A stretch of 64,000 nt of DNA, taken from assembly GCF_029910655.1 (NCBI RefSeq), contig NZ_CP123897.1, forward strand, positions 3,647,547-3,711,546, read 5' to 3'. This document shows, in pieces, positions 35,353 to 44,844 of this stretch (positions are counted from its first letter, which is position 1; the number at the start of each line of letters is the position of its first letter). Source of the stretch: Methylomonas sp. UP202. Lineage in GTDB: Bacteria; Pseudomonadota; Gammaproteobacteria; Methylococcales; Methylomonadaceae. The notes beneath the pieces were generated by a model that worked only from the letters and a program-made list of their open reading frames with translations, was not told where the DNA came from and did no database searches. The position numbers and the translations under genes were made by a program.

Positions 35353-36283
35353 TCGGCAATCCGGCTTCGCGCTGGTCATCGTCATCTGGATTTTGACCTT
35401 GCTGAGCATCATGGCCGGCAGTTTTGCATTAAGCATGCGCCGCGAAAGCAGCGTCAGTTATGCGCTGCACAAAAACGCCGAAGCGATGGCGATCGCCGAA
35501 AGCGGCATCAATCTGGCTATTTTCAGGCTGCAACAAACCGACAAGGCGCAGCGCTGGCTATCGGACGGCAGCGTTTATCAGGTCCCGACCGTGGACGGCG
35601 TCACGCGCATCAAGATTCTCGCCGAATCCGGCAAGGTAGACATCAACGCCGGTAAGGAGGAACTGCTGCAAGCCGTGATTGCCGGCGCGACCAGCGACGA
35701 GAAGGAACAAGCTCGCTTGGTGGACGCGATCGTCGATTGGCGCGATGCCGACGACGAGCCGCGTCAACACGGCGCCGAACGCAAGGAATATCAACAGGCT
35801 GGATTGCGGCAGCGCCCCGGCAATCGACCGTTCCAGTCCGTCGAAGAACTGCAACAGGTGATCGGCATCGACGCTGAATTGCTGGAACGCCTGCGGCCCT
35901 GGCTAACCGTGTATTCGGAACAAGCCGAAGTGGATTTCAAGGTTGCCGATCCGAAGCTGTTGCAAATCATCGGCGCCGATCTGAAAGAACGCAATGTTCA
36001 TGATGTATACTTGGACAATCGTTTGGCGGCTCAGTCGTCGGACCAGGAAGACACCGGCGAAACCGGCGAGGACAGCGGAATCGCCGAGAACCAGGCTTTT
36101 ACCATCATGGTGGAAACCCGGATTGGCGAAGACGCCGGCGCTGGCCTCGAAGCGGTCATTAAGTTTCAGAATCAGAACCCGGATGAGCCTCCTATAAAAA
36201 TCCTGGATTGGCGCCCTCGGCAAGACGCATTGTCGTTATTCGACTCGGCTATGGAATCCCAGCTAATTTTTGTTCAAGAATGA
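35336..36283 (+). CDS. gspK: Minor pseudopilin GspK (tip)
   Basis: A 315-residue pseudopilin. The start is ATG 35336. Its prepilin motif QSGFALVIVIWILTLLSIMA lacks Glu at +5, the known hallmark of GspK that places it at the tip. The large alpha domain has ESGKVDINAGKEELL, DAIVDWRDADDEPR with conserved acidic metal-site residues, and PFQSVEELQQVIGI. Its TGA overlaps the ATG of gspL (ATGA). Confidence 0.92.
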   Translation: MPTRINRQSGFALVIVIWILTLLSIMAGSFALSMRRESSVSYALHKNAEAMAIAESGINLAIFRLQQTDKAQRWLSDGSVYQVPTVDGVTRIKILAESGKVDINAGKEELLQAVIAGATSDEKEQARLVDAIVDWRDADDEPRQHGAERKEYQQAGLRQRPGNRPFQSVEELQQVIGIDAELLERLRPWLTVYSEQAEVDFKVADPKLLQIIGADLKERNVHDVYLDNRLAAQSSDQEDTGETGEDSGIAENQAFTIMVETRIGEDAGAGLEAVIKFQNQNPDEPPIKILDWRPRQDALSLFDSAMESQLIFVQE

Positions 36284-37464
36284 ATTTACAAGCGACAATC
36301 GATTTTGACCTGCGGCGGTTTTTCCGCTGGTGGAGCAAAGAGCTGAGCTACTGGATACCCGCTCCGGTGCTGGCCTTATTAAGCGACCGCAGCGGCTATC
36401 TGATTTTCGCCGAAACCCCAGCTGGCATGACCGCGACGTTTCGCCGCGCCCTCGACCCCGATCAGCCTCCCGTCTTCAGTAAAACCCTGAATCGCGACAA
36501 CCCCGATGCCTATCGGGAGTTGCTGGCGCAACAACCGGAACTGCAAAAAGCCGACACGCTGCTCAGGCTGGAAGCGGGCCAGGGTCTGACCAAAACCATT
36601 TATCTACCGCTGGCCGCCCAGGAAAACCTGGCGCAAGTGGTCGGTTTCGAGCTGGACCGGTACACGCCGTTCAAGGCCGACGCGGTGTATTTTGCCAACT
36701 TACCGTTGGGGAAAACCGATTCGGGCCAACTACGGGTTCAGTTGGTGCTCACGCCGCGACCTGTGCTGGATCGCCTGCTGGAACAATTACAGAGTTGGGG
36801 CGTGCAACCCAGCGGCGTCGATTACGCCGAGGCGTTACCCGCTGAAGGTATCACGGCGGATTACAATCTATTGCCGGAACGTTTCCAACCGCGCGGCAAT
36901 CGCTTGTCGCAATCGCTGCACTGGCTTTTAAACGGATTGTTTGCGCTATTGTTGCTGGCCGCGACAATTTGGCCGGTTTGGCGGGAAGGTGAAGCGGTCG
37001 AGCGTTTAAAGGCCAGTATTAAAACATTGGAAAAGGAAACGCGGCTGATTGAGGGCCAACAACAGGAAATCGAGGCGGTGCGGAGCAAGACGCAACGCTT
37101 GATCGACCTGAAAACCCAAACCCCCTCGCTAATCGAAGTGCTCAACGAGCTCAGCAAGTTGTTGAAAGACGACACTTGGCTCACCCACTTTCAGTACACC
37201 GACAAGCACTTGCAGGTTCAGGGCCAGTCGCCGGCCGCTTCCGCGTTGATCGGCATCTTGGAAGCATCGCCCTATTTCGCCAACGTGGCTTTCGTATCGC
37301 CATTGACTCAGGATAAGAACACCGGCCGGGAACGCTTTCAAATCAGCATGGATGTCGCCGCCGTCGCCGAAACCGAACCCTCGGAAGCAGCCGATACCGC
37401 CGAGGAAACCGACACCGATGCGAATCCGGCCGATGACAACGGGTCAGGGACGGCGAATGAGTAA
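36280..37464 (+). CDS. gspL: Type II secretion inner-membrane protein GspL
   Basis: A 394-residue bitopic protein. The cytoplasmic actin-like part has ETLLRLEAGQGLTKTIYLPL-like text (here DTLLRLEAGQGLTKTIYLPL) and VVGFELDRYTPF. One membrane helix (LNGLFALLLLAATIWPVW) lies near residue 220. The periplasmic part carries a coiled coil and a PilN-like ferredoxin fold (SLIEVLNELSKLLKDDTWLT). The tail is Glu/Asp-rich. It recruits GspE and pairs with GspM. The start ATG 36280 overlaps the gspK stop. Confidence 0.88.
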   Translation: MNLQATIDFDLRRFFRWWSKELSYWIPAPVLALLSDRSGYLIFAETPAGMTATFRRALDPDQPPVFSKTLNRDNPDAYRELLAQQPELQKADTLLRLEAGQGLTKTIYLPLAAQENLAQVVGFELDRYTPFKADAVYFANLPLGKTDSGQLRVQLVLTPRPVLDRLLEQLQSWGVQPSGVDYAEALPAEGITADYNLLPERFQPRGNRLSQSLHWLLNGLFALLLLAATIWPVWREGEAVERLKASIKTLEKETRLIEGQQQEIEAVRSKTQRLIDLKTQTPSLIEVLNELSKLLKDDTWLTHFQYTDKHLQVQGQSPAASALIGILEASPYFANVAFVSPLTQDKNTGRERFQISMDVAAVAETEPSEAADTAEETDTDANPADDNGSGTANE

Positions 37465-38035
37465 TCCGCGTTATCAACGTTGGTTGGCTCTTGGGCTGTT
37501 GATCGGCGTCGTCTTGACCTTGCTGTTTGCGATTCTGCTGCCCTTATTGAATCAATGGTTGGATTATCGCGACCAAAAAAGCGATTTGTTATTCCGCCTG
37601 CAACGCCAACAAGCCGTTGCCGCCCGCAAACAAGGCGTGGCCGACAATTTACAAGCCTTGCAACAGCAATTCGAAGAGCAGGATTATTTTTCGAACAGCA
37701 CGACCGAGGCCTTGGCGTCCGCCGAGCTGCAAAACGCGATCAAGACGGCCGTCACCGAAGCCGGCGGCCAGCTCACCAGCACACAGGGGCTGCCGGGCAA
37801 AGCCGAAAACGAATTCGTCCGAATTTCAGTGAAGGTGCGCATGGTGTCCTCGATAGACGCACTGCGCCACGTGTTGCACAGCATTGAGTCTTCGGTACCG
37901 CTACTGGTAATAGATCAACTGGACATTACCCCGGTTCGCGGGGCCCGCAATCGCGGCACCAACAAAATAGACCCCAGCACCCAACTCAACGTCAGTTTTC
38001 AAGTGGTCAGTTTCATGCGAGCCAAATCCTCATGA
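37457..38035 (+). CDS. gspM: Type II secretion protein GspM
   Basis: A 192-residue inner-membrane protein. One helix (LALGLLIGVVLTLLFAILLP) lies near the N-terminus, a coiled coil (YRDQKSDLLFRLQRQQAVAA) follows, and a ferredoxin-like periplasmic domain has TSTQGLPGKAENEFVRISV and SVPLLVIDQLDITPV. I chose the ATG at 37457, which overlaps gspL by 8 bases. It matches the Xanthomonas-type GspM. Confidence 0.87.
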   Translation: MSNPRYQRWLALGLLIGVVLTLLFAILLPLLNQWLDYRDQKSDLLFRLQRQQAVAARKQGVADNLQALQQQFEEQDYFSNSTTEALASAELQNAIKTAVTEAGGQLTSTQGLPGKAENEFVRISVKVRMVSSIDALRHVLHSIESSVPLLVIDQLDITPVRGARNRGTNKIDPSTQLNVSFQVVSFMRAKSS

Positions 38036-38664
38036 ACCAAAAACTATTGAAACTGCAATTGATAGGCTGCGGCCTGGCAAGTTTAACGCTGGCCGCCGAG
38101 TGGACTTACGGCAATCTTGCCTGGAACGAGTTGCTCAAGGCCTTGGAGCCGCCCGTGCCGGCTGAATTTCAAAGCGAGGAATTGCCGGAACTGCCGGAGC
38201 GCCAACGCTCGTTGGAGAATTTCGCCGAAATCGTCGATCGCCCGGTGTTTATCGAAGGCCGCCGGCCGATTGCGGATACCGCGACCTCCGATGCGACCGC
38301 CGGGCCGGACCTGGGCCAGATCGACGATTGGGCCTTAATCGGCATCTACAACAAAGACCGGAATCCGATCGCACTGTTCAGCAAACGCAACGAAGCCAAA
38401 AAATTTCAAAAGCTCAACGAATCGCAAAGCATTTCTGGCTGGACGCTTAAACAGATACTGGCCGACCGGGTTGTGCTGACCCAAGCCGGCCAGGAAAAAG
38501 CCGTCGCGTTACGTAAGCCTAGACCGCAAACCAAACCGCCGGTGCCGGGCAGGCCCCCCGTGCCGCCGAGACCGGCGCAACCGCCAGCCGCCATGCAGCC
38601 GCCCCCGAAACCCAACGAACCATCTCCGCCCGTTGAAAATGTCGAGAACATCAATGACAACTAG
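38032..38664 (+). CDS. gspN: GspC/XpsN-like type II secretion protein
   Basis: A 210-residue protein with an N-terminal membrane helix (about 8-25), a short linker and a GspC-type homology region (DWALIGIYNKDRNPIALFSK, then SISGWTLKQILADRVVL). A Pro-rich tail (residues 165-205) follows. In Xanthomonas the equivalent XpsN connects GspL/GspM to the secretin. No separate gspC is present, so this protein probably fills that role. It overlaps gspM and gspD. Confidence 0.8.
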   Translation: MNQKLLKLQLIGCGLASLTLAAEWTYGNLAWNELLKALEPPVPAEFQSEELPELPERQRSLENFAEIVDRPVFIEGRRPIADTATSDATAGPDLGQIDDWALIGIYNKDRNPIALFSKRNEAKKFQKLNESQSISGWTLKQILADRVVLTQAGQEKAVALRKPRPQTKPPVPGRPPVPPRPAQPPAAMQPPPKPNEPSPPVENVENINDN

Positions 38665-40969
38665 TAAATTCACTCTTACGCCGGTCGTGGCGTTAGCGCT
38701 GTCGATGACAGGTTGCGAGTTTATCGGTCCGCAATTCCATCAGAAACTGCCATTGGCCGACATCAAACCGGCGTCCGGCGATCAATTATCGCTACCGGAG
38801 TTGTCCAACGAAGCCGATAAAAACGCTGAAAACAAAGTCACCAAGGTCGAGTTGTTCCCGAACGGCGAACCCGTCATCAACGCCCAAGCCAACACCACGT
38901 CCGAACCGAAAAAATCGGTCGGTAAAGGCGAATACAGCTTGAATTTCGACGACGCGGATCTTGGTGAAGTAGCCAAAGTCATCCTCGGCGACATCTTGAA
39001 TCGCAACTATACGATCAGTCCGCAAGTCACCGGCAAAGTCACGCTACAGACCTCGAAACCGCTCAGCAAGGAAGAATTGATTCCGACCCTGGAAATGCTG
39101 CTGAGCCTGAACAATGCCGCGCTTTCGACGCTGGACGGGGTTTATTTGATCAAGCCATCCAACGAAGCTATTTACAGCAGCTCGATCAACTCTCTGTCCG
39201 GGTCGAAAATGCCGAACGGCTATCAGGTCCGCATCATTCCGGTCAAAAACGTCGCCGCCGCCGAACTGGGCGAAATACTGAAACCCTTGTTGCCGGAAAA
39301 AGCGCTACTGCATGTCGACGCCAATCGCAATCTGCTGATGGTGGCCGGTTCCGGCGCCGAGCTGGGCAGGGTCATGGATGTGGTCAACACCTTCGATACC
39401 GATATTTTGAAAGGCCGTTCGTTCGCGCTGTTCACGCCGGCCCACGTCAGCGCCGGCAAAGTCATTGACGAGTTGGATCAAATCTTCAACCACAAACAAG
39501 AGAAGGACAAGGCCGGCGATTCCAGTTTTTTCCGTTTCATCGAAATCGAACGCCTGAACGCGATTCTAGCCATCACTCATCAGGCGCATTACTTAAAAGA
39601 CATCGAAAACTGGATCTTGCGGCTAGATAGGATCAATCCGGCGGCGGCCGGCGGCGTGAACGTCTACCGGGCGCAGCATGTCAGTGCTTCAGACTTGGCG
39701 GAAACGCTAAGCGGGATATTCGGAAACGGTTCCGGCCAACGCAGTTCTAAGGCCTCCATCGCCTCCGGCCGAAAAAGCATGTCGGCCAGCAATCGTTCGT
39801 CTTCCAGCAGCAGCGGAACCGGCGCCTCTAGCAGCACAACCGGCACGGGTACCAGCTCCAGTAGCAGCAGCCGCAGTGGCGGCGACAGCGAGCGCACGCT
39901 CAGCGACCGCAACCAAGACCGCAATCGTAGCAGCGGCGCGAGCGGCAGCGTCGGTTCGGTACTGGGTAACGCCTCTACCGCCGGCTCGAGTAACAACGAC
40001 ATGCCCAACGTCAAAATCATCCCCGACGATGGCAATAACGCGCTGATTATCGTCGCAAACTCCGAGGAATACTCCAAAATCCTCAGAGTTATAAAACAAT
40101 TGGACGTGTTACCTCTTCAGGTGATGATCGATGCGACAATTGTCGAAGTCACATTGAAAGACGACTTGCAGTACGGCATCCAATGGTATTTACAACACGA
40201 AAACGGCGGCACCAATATCGCTTCGGGCGGAGCGGACAATGGGCTGATTAGTTCCGGCACGTTGACCGACATCGCCAAAGGTATTGGAACCGGTGGTTTT
40301 TCTTACGCTTTTTCGAGCGGTTCCAAGGACATCAACGCTGTCCTAAAAGCCGGCGCCACCAACAACAATATCAACGTCATCTCATCACCTTCGCTAATGG
40401 TTTTAAATAATCAGGAGGCTTCGATCAAGGTCGGCGATTCGGTTCCAATCTTGACGAGCACCACCACTTTCACGACCGGTACAGCTACCAGTAACAATAT
40501 TCAAATGGTGGATACCGGCGTTAACCTCGCCGTTCGGCCAAGAGTCAACTCGGGCGGATTGGTGTTAATGGATATATTGCAAAGCGTCAATCAAGCCATC
40601 CCAACAACTGGTACGGGTGGGACCGGCACATCCACCATCAATTCGCCGACGATTCAAAAAAGAGAAATAGAAACCAGCGTGGTGGTGCAGAGTGGAGAAA
40701 CTATCGTGTTGGGTGGCTTGATCAAAGAAAATAACGACTATAGCCGCTTCGGCGTACCGCTGCTGCATGAAATTCCATTAGTGGGTCCGCTATTTGGCAG
40801 CACTACCCGCAATAAGGATAAGACCGAATTAGTCGTACTTCTAACCCCTCGCGTGATGAAAAGTCGTATAGATGCTCAAGACGTCACACACGAATTTAGA
40901 CGGAAACTATCGGGAATCTATAGGGAACCGGACACGATTAACATAGAAGTTGAAGAAGAAACCCAGTAG
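38654..40969 (+). CDS. gspD: Type II secretion outer-membrane secretin GspD
   Basis: A 771-residue secretin. The ATG at 38654 gives a lipoprotein signal (ALALSMTGC). N0 (YSLNFDDADLGEVAKVIL) and the N1-N3 domains follow. Residues about 357-440 are a Ser/Thr/Gly-rich insert. The secretin core has VMIDATIVEVTLKDDLQYGI, NVISSPSLMVLNNQEASIKV and ETIVLGGLIKENNDYSRFGV, and the pore region ends VVLLTPRVM. A lipidated GspD needs no separate pilotin, as for XpsD. It closes the plus-strand operon. Confidence 0.95.
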   Translation: MTTSKFTLTPVVALALSMTGCEFIGPQFHQKLPLADIKPASGDQLSLPELSNEADKNAENKVTKVELFPNGEPVINAQANTTSEPKKSVGKGEYSLNFDDADLGEVAKVILGDILNRNYTISPQVTGKVTLQTSKPLSKEELIPTLEMLLSLNNAALSTLDGVYLIKPSNEAIYSSSINSLSGSKMPNGYQVRIIPVKNVAAAELGEILKPLLPEKALLHVDANRNLLMVAGSGAELGRVMDVVNTFDTDILKGRSFALFTPAHVSAGKVIDELDQIFNHKQEKDKAGDSSFFRFIEIERLNAILAITHQAHYLKDIENWILRLDRINPAAAGGVNVYRAQHVSASDLAETLSGIFGNGSGQRSSKASIASGRKSMSASNRSSSSSSGTGASSSTTGTGTSSSSSSRSGGDSERTLSDRNQDRNRSSGASGSVGSVLGNASTAGSSNNDMPNVKIIPDDGNNALIIVANSEEYSKILRVIKQLDVLPLQVMIDATIVEVTLKDDLQYGIQWYLQHENGGTNIASGGADNGLISSGTLTDIAKGIGTGGFSYAFSSGSKDINAVLKAGATNNNINVISSPSLMVLNNQEASIKVGDSVPILTSTTTFTTGTATSNNIQMVDTGVNLAVRPRVNSGGLVLMDILQSVNQAIPTTGTGGTGTSTINSPTIQKREIETSVVVQSGETIVLGGLIKENNDYSRFGVPLLHEIPLVGPLFGSTTRNKDKTELVVLLTPRVMKSRIDAQDVTHEFRRKLSGIYREPDTINIEVEEETQ

Positions 40970-40996
40970 GAACTGGAGTTTGCTTTGCCCCTCTTA

Positions 40997-41022
40997 GCGC
41001 GCTTAAGCGGGGCAATGATATC
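40997..41022 (+). terminator. Hairpin downstream of gspD
   Basis: Inverted repeat TTGCCCC...GGGGCAA about 28 bases after the gspD stop, within the 72-base gap to nqrM. There is no clear T run, so termination is probable but not certain. Coordinates are approximate by a few bases. Confidence 0.4.
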
Positions 41023-41041
41023 AAGATTCAAATCGCTTCTA

Positions 41042-41248
41042 TCAGCTTTTCAGAGCGGCATCATCAGAATGCGCTAATCTCGCCTGCTCGGCCTCCAACA
41101 GTTTGCGCTTGTCGCACTTCTCGGTGCAGATGCAATTGCCGGTACCGCCGCAAGAGCCTTTGATCGCGTGCCGACCGAATATCACGCCGATCGCCATGAC
41201 CGCGATCACGACCAGCATAAACACGAAAGTTACTAAAAAATACGTCAT
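41042..41248 (-). CDS. nqrM: Na+-NQR maturation protein NqrM
   Basis: A 68-residue protein: one N-terminal membrane helix (YFLVTFVFMLVVIAVMAIGV) and then the conserved Cys cluster GSCGGTGNCICTEKCDKRK. NqrM is needed to insert the iron centre held by NqrD and NqrE. It lies 220 bases downstream of nqrF, beyond a strong terminator, so it is either read through or has its own promoter in 41249-41400. Confidence 0.9.
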   Translation of the reverse strand: MTYFLVTFVFMLVVIAVMAIGVIFGRHAIKGSCGGTGNCICTEKCDKRKLLEAEQARLAHSDDAALKS

Positions 41249-41407
41249 GGATGTCCTCTAATTCAATATGACGGTTGAAAATACGTCTGATCGATAGATC
41301 GTCAAAAACAGAAATAGTTACAGTATCGGCCAAAATAGGTGTAGCGACTACGGCAATCGAAGCCGATTCATACTAAAACCTGATTCCCGCCAAAATCAAC
41401 CATCGTC

Positions 41408-41446
41408 AAAAAAAAACGAGGAGAAATCCTAAGATCGCTCCTCGTT
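41408..41446 (-). terminator. Rho-independent terminator of the nqr operon
   Basis: Perfect 9-bp stem AACGAGGAG (41415-41423) / CTCCTCGTT (41438-41446), followed on the minus strand by a run of T (A run at 41408-41416 on the plus strand). It lies 22 bases beyond the nqrF stop. Confidence 0.85.
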
Positions 41447-41467
41447 CCCGACCGGCAAAAAACCGAT

Positions 41468-42688
41468 TTAGCCGCCGAAGTCGTCCAGGAAGATGTTTTC
41501 CCTGTCTACACCGTTAGCCAACAGCATGTTGATCACCGACGAGTTCATGATTGGAGGACCGCACATGTAGAACTCGCAGTCTTCCGGCGCCGGATGGTTC
41601 TTGATGAACTCCTCGAACAACACGTTGTGGATGAAGCCGGTGTAACCGGTCCATTCGTCTTCCGGCAACGGATCGGACAGAGCCACGTGCCATTGAAAGT
41701 TGTCGTTCTCGCGTTGCAACATGTCGAAATCTTCGACATAGAACATTTCCCGCTTGCTGCGCGCGCCATACCAGAACGTGATTTTGCGTTTGGATTTCAA
41801 CCGACGCAACTGGTCGAAAATGTGCGAACGCATCGGTGCCATACCGGCACCGCCACCGATGAAGACCATTTCGGCATCGGTATCCTTGGCGAAAAATTCT
41901 CCGTAAGGACCTGAAACCCAAACTTGATCGCCCGGCTTCAAATTAAAGATGAAAGAAGACATGATGCCTGGCGGAATACCGTCCGGCGCGCCCGGCGGCG
42001 GCGTGGCGATCCGCACGTTCAACATAATCTCTTTTTCTTCTGGATAGGAAGCCATCGAGTAGGCCCGCAAAGTCGGCTCTTTTACGTCCGATACGTAGCG
42101 CCACAGATTGAATTTATCCCAATCCGGACGGTATTCCTCGGCGACATCCATATCGGCGTACTTGGACACGTGCGGCGGACATTCGATTTGAATGTAACCA
42201 CCCGCGCGGTAATTGATCGCTTCGCCTTCCGGCAATTGCAATACCAACTCTTTAATAAACGTGGCGACGTTGTCGTTGGACTTGACGGTGCACAGCCATT
42301 TTTTGACGCCGAATACGCTGTCCTCGACTTCGACCGCCATATTGGTTTTCACCGCGACCTGGCACGCTAGACGCTCGCCGTGAGCGGCTTCGCGCTTGGT
42401 AATGTGCGACAGCTCGGTTGGCAGAATATCGCCGCCGCCGCTATGCACTTTCACCTTGCATTGGCCGCAAGAACCGCCGCCGCCGCAAGCGGATGAAACG
42501 AACAATTGGTTGTCGGACAGCGCATTCAACAATTTCGAACCGGCCGGCACGTGAATCTTCTTCTCGTTGTTGATCAGAATTTCCACATCCCCGGCGGCCA
42601 CCAGTTTGCTTTTCGCGCCGATGATCATAAACACCAGCGCAATCACGATAGCCGTGAAGAAAATAACCCCTAATGCAATTTCTAGCAT
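41468..42688 (-). CDS. nqrF: Na+-NQR subunit F (NADH-oxidising flavoprotein)
   Basis: A 406-residue protein: an N-terminal membrane helix, a 2Fe-2S domain ([16 protein letters not shown], later ERLACQ), an FAD domain ([12 protein letters not shown]) and an NADH domain ([16 protein letters not shown], then [13 protein letters not shown]). NqrF takes electrons from NADH into the sodium pump. It is the last gene of nqrABCDEF. Confidence 0.96.
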   Translation of the reverse strand: MLEIALGVIFFTAIVIALVFMIIGAKSKLVAAGDVEILINNEKKIHVPAGSKLLNALSDNQLFVSSACGGGGSCGQCKVKVHSGGGDILPTELSHITKREAAHGERLACQVAVKTNMAVEVEDSVFGVKKWLCTVKSNDNVATFIKELVLQLPEGEAINYRAGGYIQIECPPHVSKYADMDVAEEYRPDWDKFNLWRYVSDVKEPTLRAYSMASYPEEKEIMLNVRIATPPPGAPDGIPPGIMSSFIFNLKPGDQVWVSGPYGEFFAKDTDAEMVFIGGGAGMAPMRSHIFDQLRRLKSKRKITFWYGARSKREMFYVEDFDMLQRENDNFQWHVALSDPLPEDEWTGYTGFIHNVLFEEFIKNHPAPEDCEFYMCGPPIMNSSVINMLLANGVDRENIFLDDFGG

Positions 42689-42698
42689 TACGATACCC

Positions 42699-43307
42699 TT
42701 ACAATTGAATTCCAGAGAACGCCATAAAGCCCAAAGACATCAAGCCGGCGGTAATGAAGGTGATACCCAGGCCTTGCAGGGCCGCCGGCACGTCGCTGTA
42801 TTTGAGCTTCTCGCGCACGCCAGCCATCAGGGTAATCGCCAATGCCCAACCGAAACCGGAACCGATACCGTAGGTCACACTCTCACCGAAGTTGTAGTCG
42901 CGCTCGATCATAAACAAGCTACCGGCCAAAATCGCGCAGTTCACGGTAATCAAAGGCAGGAAGATACCCAATGCGTTGTAAAGCGCAGGGAAGAACTTAT
43001 CCAGCGTCATTTCCAGAATCTGCACGATCGCGGCGATCATGCCGATACAGCTGAGCAGACTCAAAAAACTCAAGTCCACGCCGGTAATCCCGATCCATGC
43101 CAGGGCATCTTCCTTCAACAAGGTTTGATAGATGAACTGATTCGCGGGTACGGTCAAGGTTTGTACCACCATAACCGCGATGCCCAGACCCATCGCCGTT
43201 GAGATCTTCTTGGACACCGCCAAGAAGGTACACATCCCCAGGAAGAACGATAACGCCAGGTTTTCGATGAAAACCGCTTTAACAAATAAGCTGATATAGG
43301 CTTCCAT
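42699..43307 (-). CDS. nqrE: Na+-NQR subunit E
   Basis: A 202-residue membrane protein with six helices and the family segments [20 protein letters not shown] and GMCTFLAV. A conserved Cys in each of NqrD and NqrE helps coordinate a buried iron. Its start touches the nqrD end by one base. Confidence 0.96.
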   Translation of the reverse strand: MEAYISLFVKAVFIENLALSFFLGMCTFLAVSKKISTAMGLGIAVMVVQTLTVPANQFIYQTLLKEDALAWIGITGVDLSFLSLLSCIGMIAAIVQILEMTLDKFFPALYNALGIFLPLITVNCAILAGSLFMIERDYNFGESVTYGIGSGFGWALAITLMAGVREKLKYSDVPAALQGLGITFITAGLMSLGFMAFSGIQL

Positions 43308-43975
43308 TAGTGATGCCCTCCTTCACCGTGAGCAATAGCCATAATTTTGAACTCGTTGTGTTCGACTTGTTTCGGTTTCCAGGTGCGGAAAGCCCAAATA
43401 ATCAAACCGATCACGAAGAACGCGCTGGGCGGCAACAGCATCAAACCGTTCGGTACGTACCAACCGCCGTCTTTGACCAACGGTAATACTTCGATACCCA
43501 ACAATTTGCCGGAACCCAGCGTTTCGCGAACCAAGGCGACCAGAATCAAAATCAAGCTGTAGCCGGCGCCGTTGCCGATACCGTCGATAAAGCTTTGCAG
43601 CGGCGGATTTTTCATCGCATACGCTTCGGCGCGGCCCATGACGATACAGTTGGTGATGATCAAACCGACGAACACCGACAGTTTTTTACTAACATCGAAC
43701 GCGAAGGCTTTCAACAACTGATCGACCACGATCACCAGCGAAGCGATGATGATCATCTGCACGATGATACGGATGCTGCTCGGCGTGTGCTGGCGCACGG
43801 CGCTGATCGCCGCGCTGGAACACGCGGTAACCGAGGTCAAGGCCAACGCCATAATCAGCGAGGTCGACATTTGCGAGGTCACCGCCAGCGCCGAACAAAC
43901 GCCGAGTACCTGCAAGGTAATCGGGTTGTTATCGACCAATGGTTCGAATAATACTTTTTTAGTTTCTTTGTCCAT
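43307..43975 (-). CDS. nqrD: Na+-NQR subunit D
   Basis: A 222-residue membrane protein with six helices. Segments [24 protein letters not shown]-like (here beginning [19 protein letters not shown]), [17 protein letters not shown] and [14 protein letters not shown] identify NqrD. The His/Glu-containing C-terminal tail is cytoplasmic. Confidence 0.96.
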   Translation of the reverse strand: MDKETKKVLFEPLVDNNPITLQVLGVCSALAVTSQMSTSLIMALALTSVTACSSAAISAVRQHTPSSIRIIVQMIIIASLVIVVDQLLKAFAFDVSKKLSVFVGLIITNCIVMGRAEAYAMKNPPLQSFIDGIGNGAGYSLILILVALVRETLGSGKLLGIEVLPLVKDGGWYVPNGLMLLPPSAFFVIGLIIWAFRTWKPKQVEHNEFKIMAIAHGEGGHH

Positions 43976-43983
43976 GACGACTC

Positions 43984-44844
43984 CTAACCGTTTGACTTGA
44001 TTTTGTTCAGGTACGGCGCGAAACCTTCCGGTCCCATCCAGTACAGGATCAAATTGCTGACGCCGCGGCTGGTCAAGGTGGCGCCGGCCAGGCCGTCGAC
44101 TTTGTTGACCGCATCCGGACGGCTGGTATCGACCGTGCCTTTAACCAAGGTCAAAGCCACTTCGCCGTTATCGCCGTAGACTTTCTTGCCTTTCCACAAC
44201 GCCCGCCAGTTGGGGTTAACCACCTCGCCACCCAGACCCGGTGTTTCGCCTTGGTCGTAGAGGTTGATGCTTTGCACGGTTTGGCCGTCGGCTTCCAGCG
44301 CCAGAAATCCGTACATCGTGGACCACAAGCCGTAGCCGTTGATCGGCAGGATAATGGATTGCAATTTACCGGCGTCCTTCACCAAGAACACTTTGGCAAC
44401 CTTAGCTTTCATCCGAATGCTGGCGATGTCTTTCTCGACCGGAATCACTTCGTTGGTTGCCGGGTCCTTGGCCGCCTTGCGTTGGTCGTATTCGTCAACG
44501 TCGCCGTCAACGTATTCGCCGGACGCCAGATCGACCAATTTGGCTTCGATTCTGTCCTTGAAGGCCGCATCGATGTTGGTATCGTTTTCCAACAAACCGG
44601 CGACATCTAGAATGTTTTTCTTCATGTCCAGGGCTTTGTTATGCGACTGCAACGGACGCAATGCGACAGTGGCCATAGACACCAACACCGCGCAGACCAA
44701 ACACAGGGCCAACGCGACATTGATGGTTTTTTCCAAACTGTCGTTGCTCAGCGCTAGGATACGGTCGGCATAAACTCTGAACTGCTCGTAATATTTACAG
44801 AGCTGCTCGTTATACTTGCAGGTTTTTTTCTCGGCATTAAGCAT
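43984..44844 (-). CDS. nqrC: Na+-NQR subunit C
   Basis: A 286-residue subunit with one membrane helix ([19 protein letters not shown]) and a periplasmic FMN domain. The FMN attachment motif is [12 protein letters not shown], with the Thr covalently flavinylated. The ATG at 44844 overlaps nqrB by 8 bases. This start gives about 30 residues more than usual ahead of [13 protein letters not shown], including two Cys; an internal non-ATG start cannot be excluded. Confidence 0.93.
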   Translation of the reverse strand: MLNAEKKTCKYNEQLCKYYEQFRVYADRILALSNDSLEKTINVALALCLVCAVLVSMATVALRPLQSHNKALDMKKNILDVAGLLENDTNIDAAFKDRIEAKLVDLASGEYVDGDVDEYDQRKAAKDPATNEVIPVEKDIASIRMKAKVAKVFLVKDAGKLQSIILPINGYGLWSTMYGFLALEADGQTVQSINLYDQGETPGLGGEVVNPNWRALWKGKKVYGDNGEVALTLVKGTVDTSRPDAVNKVDGLAGATLTSRGVSNLILYWMGPEGFAPYLNKIKSNG

